Assembly: GCF_010726645.1 (NCBI RefSeq)
Contig: NZ_AP022563.1
Span: 5,146,001-5,210,000, forward strand
Origin: Mycolicibacterium duvalii
GTDB lineage: Bacteria; Actinomycetota; Actinomycetes; Mycobacteriales; Mycobacteriaceae
Direction: 5' to 3'
Length of the DNA stretch: 64,000 nucleotides
A model generated the notes under the pieces. That model ran no database searches. It had not been told where the DNA came from and was given only the letters and a program-made list of their open reading frames with translations. Positions 31,818 through 40,035 of this stretch are shown one piece after another (position 1 is the first letter of the stretch; each line of letters starts with the position of its first letter). The position numbers and the translations under genes are program-made.

Positions 31818-33893
31818 ATGGCAACGAGAACCGAGGCCCAGGCGCTCCTCGAACAGCTGGCCGGCCCGGCCGCGCACCTGCGCGACGACCAGTGGACGGC
31901 CATCGAGGCGCTGGTGGTGCAGCGCCGCCGTGCGCTGGTCGTGCAGCGCACCGGCTGGGGCAAGTCGGCGGTCTACTTCATCGCCGCCAAATTGCTCCGT
32001 GCGGCGGGCCTGGGGCCGACGATCATCGTGTCCCCGCTGTTGGCCTTGATGCGCAACCAAGTCGCGGCGGCGGAACGCGCCGGCGTCAAGGCCGCGACCA
32101 TCAACTCCGGGAACGTCACCGAGTGGAATGCCGTACACGCTCGGGTCACCGACGGCGAACTCGACGTGCTGCTCGTCAGCCCGGAGCGTCTGAACAACCC
32201 TGATTTCCGGGACAACGTTCTGCCCGCCCTGGCCAGCGATGCCGGACTGGTGGTCGTCGACGAAGCCCATTGCGTGTCGGACTGGGGCCACGATTTCCGC
32301 CCCGATTACCGCCGGATCCGAACTCTGGTCGCCGACCTCGGGTCGGGGATACCGGTGCTGGCCACCACGGCGACCGCCAACGACAGAGTGGTCAGTGACA
32401 TCGCCGCTCAGCTCGAGGTCGGCGGTGGGGACACGGTGGTGCTGCGCGGCGGTCTGGACCGCGAGTCGCTGCGACTGTCGGTGGTCAAGGCCGGGACTCC
32501 CGCACAGCGGGCGGCATGGCTTGCCGGGCAACTGGATTCGCTGCCCGGAAGCGGAATCGTCTACACCCTGACGGTGGCCCAGGCGCACGACGTTGCCGGC
32601 TTGCTGCGGGAACGCGGCCACACCGTCGCCGCATACACCGGAGCCACCGACACCACCGAACGCGAACAACTCGAAGCCGACCTGCTTGACAACCGGGTCA
32701 AGGCGCTGGTCGCCACGTCAGCGCTCGGAATGGGTTTCGACAAACCAGATCTCGGCTTCGTGGTGCACCTGGGCGCGCCGTCGTCGCCGATCGCCTATTA
32801 CCAGCAGGTCGGTCGCGCCGGCAGGGCCACCGCGCGCGCCGAGGTGATCCTGCTGCCCGGCACTGAGGATCAGGAGGTCTGGCGCTACTTCGCCTCGGTC
32901 GCTTTCCCGCCGGAACCCCTGGTCCGCAACGTACTCGCCGCTCTCGACGTGGACCGGCCACAGTCCACGCCGGCGTTGGAGGCCCGGGTCGATCTGACCC
33001 GGTCCCGGCTGGAGATGGTGCTCAAGGTGCTCGACGTGGACGGCGCCGTGCGGCGGGTGAAAGGCGGTTGGCTGGCCACCGGGCAACCGTGGCGCTACGA
33101 CGAACCGCGCTACCGCGCCCTCGACCAGGCGCGCCGGCGCGAACAGCAAGCCATGCTGGACTACCAGGACACCGACGAATGCCGGATGGCGTTTCTGCGG
33201 GCCCAGCTCGACGACCCCGAGCTCAGCGCGGGCGAGCGTTGTGGACGCTGCGACAACTGCACGGGCGACCACTATTCGGCGACCGTCGACGAGGCGACGC
33301 TGACGGCCACCGCGCAACGGTTGCGCCGGCCCGGAGTCGAGGTCGCGCCCCGCAAACAATGGCCGTCGGGCCTCGGCGCGCTCGGTCTGGAGCTGTCCGG
33401 CAGGATCAGCGACGCCGCCAGCGCCGGGCGTGCGATCGGCCGGCTCACCGACCTGGGCTGGGGGGCCCGCCTGCGGCGCTTGCTGGCCGAGCCCGATCAG
33501 GAAGTCCCCGACGAGGTCGTCGACGCTGCCGTCGCCGTCCTCAAAGTCTGGGACTGGGCGAGCCGACCGGTCGCGGTGATGGGGCTGGACTCGCAGACCC
33601 ACCCGCTGCTGATCTCATCGATGGCGACGCGGCTCGCCCAGCTCGGGCGGCTGGCGAACCTGGGGACCCTGGCCTACGCGGTCGACCATCGGCCGGTCAC
33701 GGCGGCGAACTCCGCCTACCGCGTCGCCGGGCTGCATGGCGCATTCCAGCAGCCGATCATCGACTGCGACGGGCCGGTGCTGCTGGTCGACGACGTCACC
33801 GACACCGGCTGGACGCTGACGATGGCCGCACGTGAACTGCGTGCCGGCGGGGCCTCCGAGGTGTTGCCGTTCGTGCTGGCGGCGACGAGCTAA
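31818..33893 (+). CDS. recQ: RecQ-family DNA helicase with C-terminal phosphoribosyltransferase-like segment
   Basis: The 691-residue protein has Walker A (RTGWGKSA, 44-51), DEAH (148-151) in VVVDEAHCVSDWGHDFRPDY, helicase motifs V/VI (GMGFDKPDLGFVVHLG, QVGRAGR) and the RecQ zinc-binding cysteines (ECRMAF and CGRCDNC). The last 50 residues contain GPVLLVDDVTDTGWTLT, which matches the PRPP-binding loop of type I phosphoribosyltransferases, so the protein is a helicase-PRT fusion. It unwinds DNA 3' to 5' for repair; the PRT-like part may bind a nucleotide signal. The ATG at 31818 was chosen because the frame further upstream overlaps the previous gene. Its tail overlaps the convergent TetR gene by four bases. 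Confidence 0.9.
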   Translation: MATRTEAQALLEQLAGPAAHLRDDQWTAIEALVVQRRRALVVQRTGWGKSAVYFIAAKLLRAAGLGPTIIVSPLLALMRNQVAAAERAGVKAATINSGNVTEWNAVHARVTDGELDVLLVSPERLNNPDFRDNVLPALASDAGLVVVDEAHCVSDWGHDFRPDYRRIRTLVADLGSGIPVLATTATANDRVVSDIAAQLEVGGGDTVVLRGGLDRESLRLSVVKAGTPAQRAAWLAGQLDSLPGSGIVYTLTVAQAHDVAGLLRERGHTVAAYTGATDTTEREQLEADLLDNRVKALVATSALGMGFDKPDLGFVVHLGAPSSPIAYYQQVGRAGRATARAEVILLPGTEDQEVWRYFASVAFPPEPLVRNVLAALDVDRPQSTPALEARVDLTRSRLEMVLKVLDVDGAVRRVKGGWLATGQPWRYDEPRYRALDQARRREQQAMLDYQDTDECRMAFLRAQLDDPELSAGERCGRCDNCTGDHYSATVDEATLTATAQRLRRPGVEVAPRKQWPSGLGALGLELSGRISDAASAGRAIGRLTDLGWGARLRRLLAEPDQEVPDEVVDAAVAVLKVWDWASRPVAVMGLDSQTHPLLISSMATRLAQLGRLANLGTLAYAVDHRPVTAANSAYRVAGLHGAFQQPIIDCDGPVLLVDDVTDTGWTLTMAARELRAGGASEVLPFVLAATS

Positions 33894-34543
33894 CGCTTAC
33901 GCAGTCGTGCCACTTCCGCCGCGCCATTGCCGGTGATGAGCCACAGTGTGGTCAGGCAGGTGACGAGGTCCTCGACCGAGATGTCGGCGCGGCCGTCGAG
34001 GTAGGCCAGGATCGCGTCGGCTGTTCCGCCGACGATGAACGCGGGCGCCACCTTGGCCAGCGGGTCCTTCTCCAGTTCGACGTCGTGAATCGTGCGCGCA
34101 TGACCGACCAGGACCGCCGTCAAGCCTTGCATCACCGCTTCGCGATGGTCATGCAGGACCGGCGAACTCGCCACCCCGCCGAGCAGGATCCGTCCACGCC
34201 TGGGGTCGTCGACCAGTGTGCGTACCAAGGCCGTCACCGCAGCCCTGGCCTGTTGCTCGAGTGGTTCTGCCGCAGTCTCTGCGATAGCACCCATCGTGGC
34301 GGTCCGGACTTCGTCGGCAATCGTGTCGACGACGGCCGTGGCCACCTCGTCGAGGCTGGCGAAACTCTCGTAGAAGTAACGCTTGTTCAGGCCGGCGCCG
34401 GCGCACAGTCGATCGACGGTGAAGGCCCGCCATTCATTGACGGCGATGGCGTCGATGGCGGTCTCGAGCAGACGGGCTCGCCGCTGAAGGCGGCGCGAGT
34501 CGGCGGTCAGACCGCCATAACTGCGTCCCGAAGTCTCGGTCAC
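33890..34543 (-). CDS. TetR-family regulator of the CYP136-like locus
   Basis: The 217-residue protein has an N-terminal helix-turn-helix (LLETAIDAIAVNEWRAFTV, then LCAGAGLNKRYFYESF) and a C-terminal ligand domain of variable sequence. The GTG at 34543 gives the usual short lead (VTETSGR); a GTG at 34600 would add 19 residues and reach into the probable operator. It diverges from a four-gene operon with an SDR and a CYP136-like P450. A TetR gene also neighbours cyp136 in M. tuberculosis. Two imperfect palindromes in the gap (34606-34652) are its likely binding sites. Confidence 0.82.
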   Translation of the reverse strand: MTETSGRSYGGLTADSRRLQRRARLLETAIDAIAVNEWRAFTVDRLCAGAGLNKRYFYESFASLDEVATAVVDTIADEVRTATMGAIAETAAEPLEQQARAAVTALVRTLVDDPRRGRILLGGVASSPVLHDHREAVMQGLTAVLVGHARTIHDVELEKDPLAKVAPAFIVGGTADAILAYLDGRADISVEDLVTCLTTLWLITGNGAAEVARLRKR

Positions 34544-34605
34544 CCGACGATCGTCGCACCCGGGGTCCCGGCCGGGGCAATCGAGCCTTGACACCACCAC
34601 ACCAG

Positions 34606-34652
34606 TCTGGCACGGTTCAGTACCAGATTATCTGGCACGAACTCGTACCAAA
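34606..34652. promoter_or_regulatory. tandem TetR-type operators
   Basis: Two copies of an imperfect palindrome TCTGGCAC-N6-GTACCAGA occur at 34606-34627 and 34631-34652, offset by 25 bases. The first has 8-base arms with one mismatch, the second with two. They lie between the divergent TetR gene and the SDR-P450 operon. Confidence 0.65.
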
Positions 34653-34669
34653 ATGTGAGGAACGCACAG

Positions 34670-35353
34670 TTGAGCACATCGATCGCGCAGCAGCCCGCAT
34701 CACCGCATTCCGAGCCACACCGCACCGGGGCGTCCGTGCTCGCAGAACTTCGCGAGCTGGCCGCTCACTCACCCGCTTTGGCCCGCCGCCTCGGGTGGGA
34801 CTATCTCCGTGAGCTCGGAGATCGGGCCCGCCACGACCAACTGGCGGAATTGTTCGCCCGCGGCGAGGCCCCCGACGGTCCGTACGGCGCGATGGAGGGG
34901 CTGATCGTCGGGAAGCTCTTCGGCATTCCAGAGGCCCATCTGGCCAACCCGCTGATGAAGATCGACCCGACGTGGCGGGGCAAGACCTTCGACCACGAGT
35001 CGGGGACGGGCTTCAATCGGCTGAGTCCCCTGGGAAAGTACACGCTGCGGGCAGTCGCACCGTTGTACGGCGGCCTTCGCCGTGTGGGGTCTGAGGTGCT
35101 CGGATACGGCTTCACCCACAAGATCGACACCGCTGCGGCCGAGCCCTTCAATGCCGTTCGTGCGCTGGACTATTCACCTTCGGAATATCGCAACCCGAGC
35201 GTTCGCACCTTCCCGATCAAGCGCACCCGCGACGAGATCGTCGAGTTGCTTCCGAGGCTCTATCTCGGACGCGCCCTGCTGACGATGCCCAGCGGCGAGG
35301 TACGGCTGATCGCCTATTTCGCGCTCCGCGAGTTCAGCGACGAGCGGGCATGA
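34670..35353 (+). CDS. Conserved protein of unknown function, first gene of CYP136-like operon
   Basis: The 227-residue protein is not recognised. It is soluble, with no signal or membrane segment, and contains GEAPDGPYGAMEGLIVGKLF and PTWRGKTFDHESGTGFNRL. The TTG at 34670 has GAGG about ten bases upstream; a GTG at 34655 gives five more residues but lies almost in the operator. The stop overlaps the SDR start (ATGA). Its fixed place ahead of the SDR, P450 and ferredoxin suggests a lipid- or terpenoid-related role. Confidence 0.65.
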   Translation: MSTSIAQQPASPHSEPHRTGASVLAELRELAAHSPALARRLGWDYLRELGDRARHDQLAELFARGEAPDGPYGAMEGLIVGKLFGIPEAHLANPLMKIDPTWRGKTFDHESGTGFNRLSPLGKYTLRAVAPLYGGLRRVGSEVLGYGFTHKIDTAAAEPFNAVRALDYSPSEYRNPSVRTFPIKRTRDEIVELLPRLYLGRALLTMPSGEVRLIAYFALREFSDERA

Positions 35354-36159
35354 TCAGCCTGGAGGGTGCTGTCGCGGGGGTGACGGGAGGAGCCCGCGGC
35401 ATCGGCAGGGCGACTGCCGCCGAACTGGTGCGCCGCGGCGCACGCGTGTTCATCGGTGACGTCGACATCGACGAGGCGCAGCGCGCGGGTCGCGAGATCG
35501 GCGCCTGCCCAGTGCAGCTCGACGTCACCGACCCGGTGAGCATGGCTGCCTTCCACGCCACCGTCAGCGCGGCCGGTCCGCCGGACATGTTGGTCAACAA
35601 CGCCGGCATTCAGATCATGGGGCCCTTCGCCGACACGAAGCTGGAGCTGTACCACCGGGAAGTCACGATCAACCTGCTCGGCGTCATCAACGGCATGCAC
35701 ACGTTTCTGCCCGGCATGCTCGAACGTGAACGCGGACACATCGTCAACATCGCTTCGATGGCCGCCAAGGTGACCACCCCGGGAATGTCGGTGTACTGCG
35801 CCACCAAATATGCCGTGGCGGCCCTGTCCCGGGCGGTGCGGGCCGAGATCGCCTCCAGCGCAGTCACCGTGAGCACCGTGATGCCGACCGCCGTGCACAC
35901 CGAACTCACCGCCGGGGTGGCGCTGGACCTCCTGCCCACCCGTGAACCGGAGGACATCGCCCGCGCGATTGCCGACAGTGCACGGCACGCGCGCGGCGAG
36001 ATCACCGTCCCCCGTTGGCTGGCGCCGATGGGACTGATCGAGGAGGTGACGCCGGAGCCATTGCTGCAACGGCTGAAGCAGCTCGCCACATTGCGGCAAC
36101 CGCCGGGGCACTACGACGAATCCGCGCGCCGGCGCTACCTGGACCGGATCGGCCAATGA
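35350..36159 (+). CDS. Short-chain dehydrogenase/reductase
   Basis: The 269-residue classical SDR has a cofactor loop TGGARGIG, NNAG, the catalytic Ser in NIASM and the YCATK tetrad. The C-terminal 70 residues are longer than the basic fold and rich in Leu/Arg. In M. tuberculosis an SDR gene also lies near cyp136 and a TetR gene, so a shared oxidation pathway is likely. It overlaps its neighbours by four bases at both ends, so it is co-translated with the P450. Substrate unknown, possibly an alcohol product of the P450. Confidence 0.85.
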   Translation: MISLEGAVAGVTGGARGIGRATAAELVRRGARVFIGDVDIDEAQRAGREIGACPVQLDVTDPVSMAAFHATVSAAGPPDMLVNNAGIQIMGPFADTKLELYHREVTINLLGVINGMHTFLPGMLERERGHIVNIASMAAKVTTPGMSVYCATKYAVAALSRAVRAEIASSAVTVSTVMPTAVHTELTAGVALDLLPTREPEDIARAIADSARHARGEITVPRWLAPMGLIEEVTPEPLLQRLKQLATLRQPPGHYDESARRRYLDRIGQ

Positions 36160-37586
36160 CGACACCCGTCCGCACCGGGGAGGCGAAACTGCGGCTGCAG
36201 ACGATGGCGGCCGGCATCACCGAGCGCTTCCCCAGCCGTGCGCACGCCCTGGCCCAGCCGCCGGCAGGGTCGGGGCTCAAACCGGTGTTGGGCAACTACG
36301 GGTTTCCCGTCATCGGACATATCCTGAGTTCGTTGGTGGACCCACTCGAATTCGCCCGTCGCCGATATGAGCGGTTCGGACCGGTGTCCTGGGCCGGCGG
36401 CGTCGGCTTCCGCATCGTGTCGCTGCTGGGTCCCGAGGCTCTCGAGACCGTGTGGATCAACAAGGACAAGGCATTCTCCAGCACTCGCGGGTGGGCGCCG
36501 GTGATCGGGCCGTTCTTTCATCGCGGCATCATGCTGCTCGACTTCGACGAGCACCGGGACCACCGGCGCATCATGCAGCAGGCGTTCACCCGTAGCGCAT
36601 TGGACGGCTACCTCGCGCTGATGCGCCCCGGCATCCGTCGGACGGTCACCGGCTGGCCTGCGTCCCCGAACTTTCCGTTCTACACCTCGGTCAAGCATCT
36701 GCTGCTCGATCAAGCCGCCGAGGTCTTCGTCGGCGCTACTCTGGGTGCGGAATCCGATCAGCTCGCGGCCGACTTCCACGACACGGTCTGCGGCGGCCAG
36801 GCGATGATCCGCGCCGACGTGCCCGGCGGCGCGTGGGCGCGCGGCCTACGAGCCAGGGAACGCCTGGAACGTTACTTCGCCAGGCAGGTCTCGGCGCGGC
36901 GCGTGGGCGAGGGCACCGATCTGTTTTCGATGCTGTGCCGCAGCCGCGCCGACAACGGCGAGCGGTTCAGCGACACCGACATCGTCAACCACATGATCTT
37001 CCTGTTGATGGCCGCGCACGACACCAGCGCGATCGCGATCTCCATGCTGGTCTACGAACTCGGGCGAAACCCCGACTGGCAGTACCGCTTACGCGAAGAG
37101 GCGATGGACAGCCCCAACGACGAGCTGACGCTGGCAGATCTCGACAGCGGCTACCCGCTGCTCGACGCCGCCTTCGACGAGATCCTGCGGATGTACGCGC
37201 CGGCGGGCACGCTGTTCCGGCAGGCGATCACCGACACCGAGATCGCCGGCCACTTCATCCCGCGCAAAAGCCAACTGGCGATCAACGTCTACGCCTCCAT
37301 GCGGCTGGCCGACTGGTGGCCGGACCCGGATCGGTTCGACCCGGGCCGGTTCCTCGACGGGGCGGACGCACGGCCGGTGCACCGGTACGCGTTCGCGCCC
37401 TTCGGCGGCGGTGTCCACAAATGCCTCGGCCAACAGTTCGCGGACATGAACGTCAAGGCGGTCATGCATCAGCTGCTGCGGCACTTCGACTGGGAGGTGC
37501 CGCTCGGGTACACACCGCTGATGACGTGGGGCACCGGGCCGACTCCCGCCGACGGCCTGCCGGTCACCCTGCGCAGGCGCGCATGA
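36156..37586 (+). CDS. Cytochrome P450, CYP136-like
   Basis: The 476-residue P450 has an I-helix AAHDTS, ExxR in DEILRMYAP and the haem loop FGGGVHKCLGQ. The N-terminal part (PPAGSGLKPVLGNYG, GWAPVIGPFFHRGIMLLDF) strongly resembles M. tuberculosis CYP136, related to sterol demethylase-type P450s. It starts at ATG 36156 in an overlap with the SDR and is followed by a ferredoxin, its probable electron donor. TetR control is likely. The natural substrate of this family is not established. Confidence 0.87.
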   Translation: MTTPVRTGEAKLRLQTMAAGITERFPSRAHALAQPPAGSGLKPVLGNYGFPVIGHILSSLVDPLEFARRRYERFGPVSWAGGVGFRIVSLLGPEALETVWINKDKAFSSTRGWAPVIGPFFHRGIMLLDFDEHRDHRRIMQQAFTRSALDGYLALMRPGIRRTVTGWPASPNFPFYTSVKHLLLDQAAEVFVGATLGAESDQLAADFHDTVCGGQAMIRADVPGGAWARGLRARERLERYFARQVSARRVGEGTDLFSMLCRSRADNGERFSDTDIVNHMIFLLMAAHDTSAIAISMLVYELGRNPDWQYRLREEAMDSPNDELTLADLDSGYPLLDAAFDEILRMYAPAGTLFRQAITDTEIAGHFIPRKSQLAINVYASMRLADWWPDPDRFDPGRFLDGADARPVHRYAFAPFGGGVHKCLGQQFADMNVKAVMHQLLRHFDWEVPLGYTPLMTWGTGPTPADGLPVTLRRRA

Positions 37587-37684
37587 CCTTGGCACGCGCA
37601 GGCCATGTTTGGCGCGTGCAGTCCTGCCGGCGTGCCCCTCGGCGGCACCATACTCGGGTTATGCCGAGTGCCGCTGGAGGAAGC

Positions 37685-37879
37685 ATGCGCATCACCGTCG
37701 ACTACGACCTCTGCGAAGGACACGGTCAGTGCCTGATGGCCGCACCCGACGTGTTCGATCTGCCCGACGGTGCCGACCAGGTCGTGTTGCTCGAGCCGCA
37801 GCCCCCCGCTGATCAGCACGACGCGGTGATCCGCGCCGCGGCGATGTGCCCGGCGCAGGCCCTGCGGGTCGAGGCCTGA
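37685..37879 (+). CDS. 3Fe-4S ferredoxin partner of the P450
   Basis: The 64-residue protein carries CEGHGQC (Cys10 and Cys16) and a third ligand in MCPAQAL, with the second Cys position of a 4Fe cluster replaced, giving a 3Fe-4S type. Such ferredoxins pass electrons to actinobacterial P450s. It lies 98 bases after the CYP136-like gene, with GGAGGAA just before the ATG. The longer frame covering it upstream is a shadow of the P450 gene. Confidence 0.9.
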   Translation: MRITVDYDLCEGHGQCLMAAPDVFDLPDGADQVVLLEPQPPADQHDAVIRAAAMCPAQALRVEA

Positions 37880-37889
37880 CGCGCCACGC

Positions 37890-38564
37890 TCAACCGGCGG
37901 TGCCGTCGTCGAGGATCCCGCTGCGGCCGGCCAGTGCGGCTGCGGCGATCCGGTTGCCGACCCCGAGCTTGTTCAGCAGTGAAGCCACCATCCGCTTGGC
38001 GGTGCGTTCGGACACCACCATCCGCGCGGCGATGTCGGCGGTCTCCATTCCGGTCGACACCAGCACCCAGAGCTTGATCTCGGCCGGGGTCAGCGACGTC
38101 AACACAGTGCCCGACGGTTTGCGGGTGGCGGACAACAAGGCGTCGAGCAGCGCGGGATCGACCACGCGCAGGCCGGCGGCGATCGTGGTCAGCGGCCCGA
38201 CCAGCGCGTCCGGGCGCACCGTTTTCGACAGGAACCCGTCCGCACCCGCGCGCAGCGCATCCTCCGCGAGCGCCATGTCGCCGGTGCCCGACAGCGCCAG
38301 CACCCGGGTGCGTGGATGACGCGCTTTGAGGTGGCGGATCGCGGCGACGCCTCCCAGCGGGGGCATCGACAGGTCCACGATGGCCAGGTCGGCGTCGCAG
38401 GACGTGGCCAGCTCGGCGGCCTCCTCGACGAATGTGGTGCGGCCCCCGATGACGAACTGCTCGCCCCAGTCCCGGGTCAGGAGCAACTCGAGGCCCTCGG
38501 CGAACAGTTCGTGGTCATCGACGATCACCACGACATACGGTCGGGCCCCCGGCGTGCGGGTCAC
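37890..38564 (-). CDS. NarL/FixJ-type response regulator
   Basis: The 224-residue protein has a canonical receiver (VVIVDDHEL, phospho-acceptor Asp64 in VDLSMP, Lys in FLSKTV) and a LuxR-type helix-turn-helix (LTPAEIKLWVLVSTGMETAD, then KRMVASLLNKLG). The GTG at 38564 gives a normal length; the frame extends to 38651 but would overlap the divergent kinase gene at 38602. It should be phosphorylated by that kinase. Unlike the two regulators near 2534-4274, all phosphorylation residues are intact. Confidence 0.87.
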   Translation of the reverse strand: MTRTPGARPYVVVIVDDHELFAEGLELLLTRDWGEQFVIGGRTTFVEEAAELATSCDADLAIVDLSMPPLGGVAAIRHLKARHPRTRVLALSGTGDMALAEDALRAGADGFLSKTVRPDALVGPLTTIAAGLRVVDPALLDALLSATRKPSGTVLTSLTPAEIKLWVLVSTGMETADIAARMVVSERTAKRMVASLLNKLGVGNRIAAAALAGRSGILDDGTAG

Positions 38565-38601
38565 CCGCTGGATCGTAATGCGCGGGTCTAGTCTCGGGCC
38601 C

Positions 38602-39744
38602 GTGAACGGGTCGCATCGACTCAGAGCGCTCGTGGTACCCGCCGGCGACAACTACGGTCTGGCCCGGGTCGTCGTGGCCGTCCGCGCTGCAGTGGTGCTG
38701 TCCATCGTGGTGCTGGTCGCCACCGGTCCGGAGTGGGTGCGCCGGTACCCCGTAGCGCTGGCGGTGGTGCTCGCCGCCGCGCTGGGATATGCGGTGGTGC
38801 TCATGGCGCACCCGCGCTACGAGGTCCGGCGAACACGGTTCGCATGGCCGGTCGCAGTGCTCGACGCACTGTTCACCCTGACCTTGATCGGGCTGACCGG
38901 CGGAGCCGCCAGCCCCGTGGTGGCCGTGCTCGCGCTCGCGGTGATCGCGTCGGCCGCCCGGCTGACCTTCGTCGAATGCCTGATCCTGGCAGTGCTTTTG
39001 GGGACCGCCTATGCCGGCGTGGTGGTGTGGACGACGGTGGACGGCGTGGCGCTGGAAGCGTCGACGCAGGGGTTGTGGTGGGCCTTGTACATGGTGTTCA
39101 TCGCCGTGTTGGGCGGTGGGCTGGCGGTGCTGATCGAACGTGAACATCGTTCCCGGGTCGATGCGCTGGTCGAAGCCGAGGCCGAACACGCCGCCGCCCA
39201 GGAGGAACGGGACCTGCGTGCGCGCCTGCTGCGGTCCTACGAGGCGCAGCAGGAGGGGTTGCAGGTCCTGCTGCACGAGTTCCGCACCCCGGTGGCGTCG
39301 CTGGACGCGTTGGTCGGCGCACTCTCCGACACCGCCACGCCGATGCCGGTGACCGACCGGGACGCAGCCGTCGAACTCGCCGGACGCCACACTCGACATC
39401 TGAGCGAGATGCTCGACGCGCTGTCCGACGTGAATCTGAGTCGACAACCAGCCTTCTCCTCCGGCCGCGTGCGTCGCGTCGACGTGGCCGAACTGACCGC
39501 CGAAGCCGCCCACGCCGTGGGGTTGGCGCCGCCACGGCTGCAGATGGCGACCACCGGTGATGTGTCGGCGGTCCTGGTCGACGCCCAGGGCCTGCGGCGC
39601 GTGCTGACCAATCTGTTGGAGAACGCGGCCCGGCACGGCCGCGACCTGCCCATCGAGGTGGTGTGCGAACGTGCCGGCGGTGACCTGCGTGTCGCGGTGC
39701 TCGACAGCGGTCCCGGTGTCCCGCCCGCCGCGCTGGCGACCTGA
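38602..39744 (+). CDS. Sensor histidine kinase, truncated by a frameshift before the G2 box
   Basis: The 380-residue product has about six membrane helices in its first 190 residues, a coiled linker, a HisKA domain with HEFRTP (phospho-accepting His), an N box (LTNLLENAARHG) and a G1 box (DSGPGVPP), then stops. The missing ATPase end (GLGLWIV and the last strands) is encoded immediately downstream in another frame (39741-39899). A single-base loss near 39738 explains it. As read, the kinase would lack part of its ATP lid. The GTG at 38602 is used; upstream frame sequence is antisense to the regulator gene. Confidence 0.8.
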   Translation: MNGSHRLRALVVPAGDNYGLARVVVAVRAAVVLSIVVLVATGPEWVRRYPVALAVVLAAALGYAVVLMAHPRYEVRRTRFAWPVAVLDALFTLTLIGLTGGAASPVVAVLALAVIASAARLTFVECLILAVLLGTAYAGVVVWTTVDGVALEASTQGLWWALYMVFIAVLGGGLAVLIEREHRSRVDALVEAEAEHAAAQEERDLRARLLRSYEAQQEGLQVLLHEFRTPVASLDALVGALSDTATPMPVTDRDAAVELAGRHTRHLSEMLDALSDVNLSRQPAFSSGRVRRVDVAELTAEAAHAVGLAPPRLQMATTGDVSAVLVDAQGLRRVLTNLLENAARHGRDLPIEVVCERAGGDLRVAVLDSGPGVPPAALAT

Positions 39745-39899
39745 CCGGCAAATTCGTCAGCCTGTCCGACCGGCGCGGCACCGCGGGTCTGGGGTTGTGG
39801 ATCGTGGCCCAGATCGTCGACGCTCTCGGTGGCACGCTGCGATTCTCTCTCCGTGACGAGGGTGGTCTCGCAGCGTCGTTCACCGTCCCGGTCTCCTGA
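39741..39899 (+). pseudogene. Out-of-frame C-terminal end of the sensor kinase
   Basis: Reading from 39741 gives LTGKFVSLSDRRG, TAGLGLWIVAQIVDALGG and a final FTVPVS before TGA: the G2 box and last beta strands of a HATPase_c domain. It belongs to the kinase at 38602-39744 but is in a different frame. One extra base at GGCGACC (about 39735-39741) would join the two. Confidence 0.85.
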
Positions 39900-40035
39900 C
39901 CCGCATCACTTCCCCAACTGGCCCGCGCAGGCCGTGGGTTGGCCCGTACGGCAGGCGCGTTCCCGCTGGGCCGGCCCGAGACTGACCGCATACCGCCCAG
40001 TGAGCCGGCCCACCCGCGGCCGAGGCCGGAAGGAC

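Noticed and set aside
34544..34600. Longer TetR start at GTG 34600
   Set aside because: It would extend the protein to the edge of its likely operators; the shorter start has a normal N-terminus.
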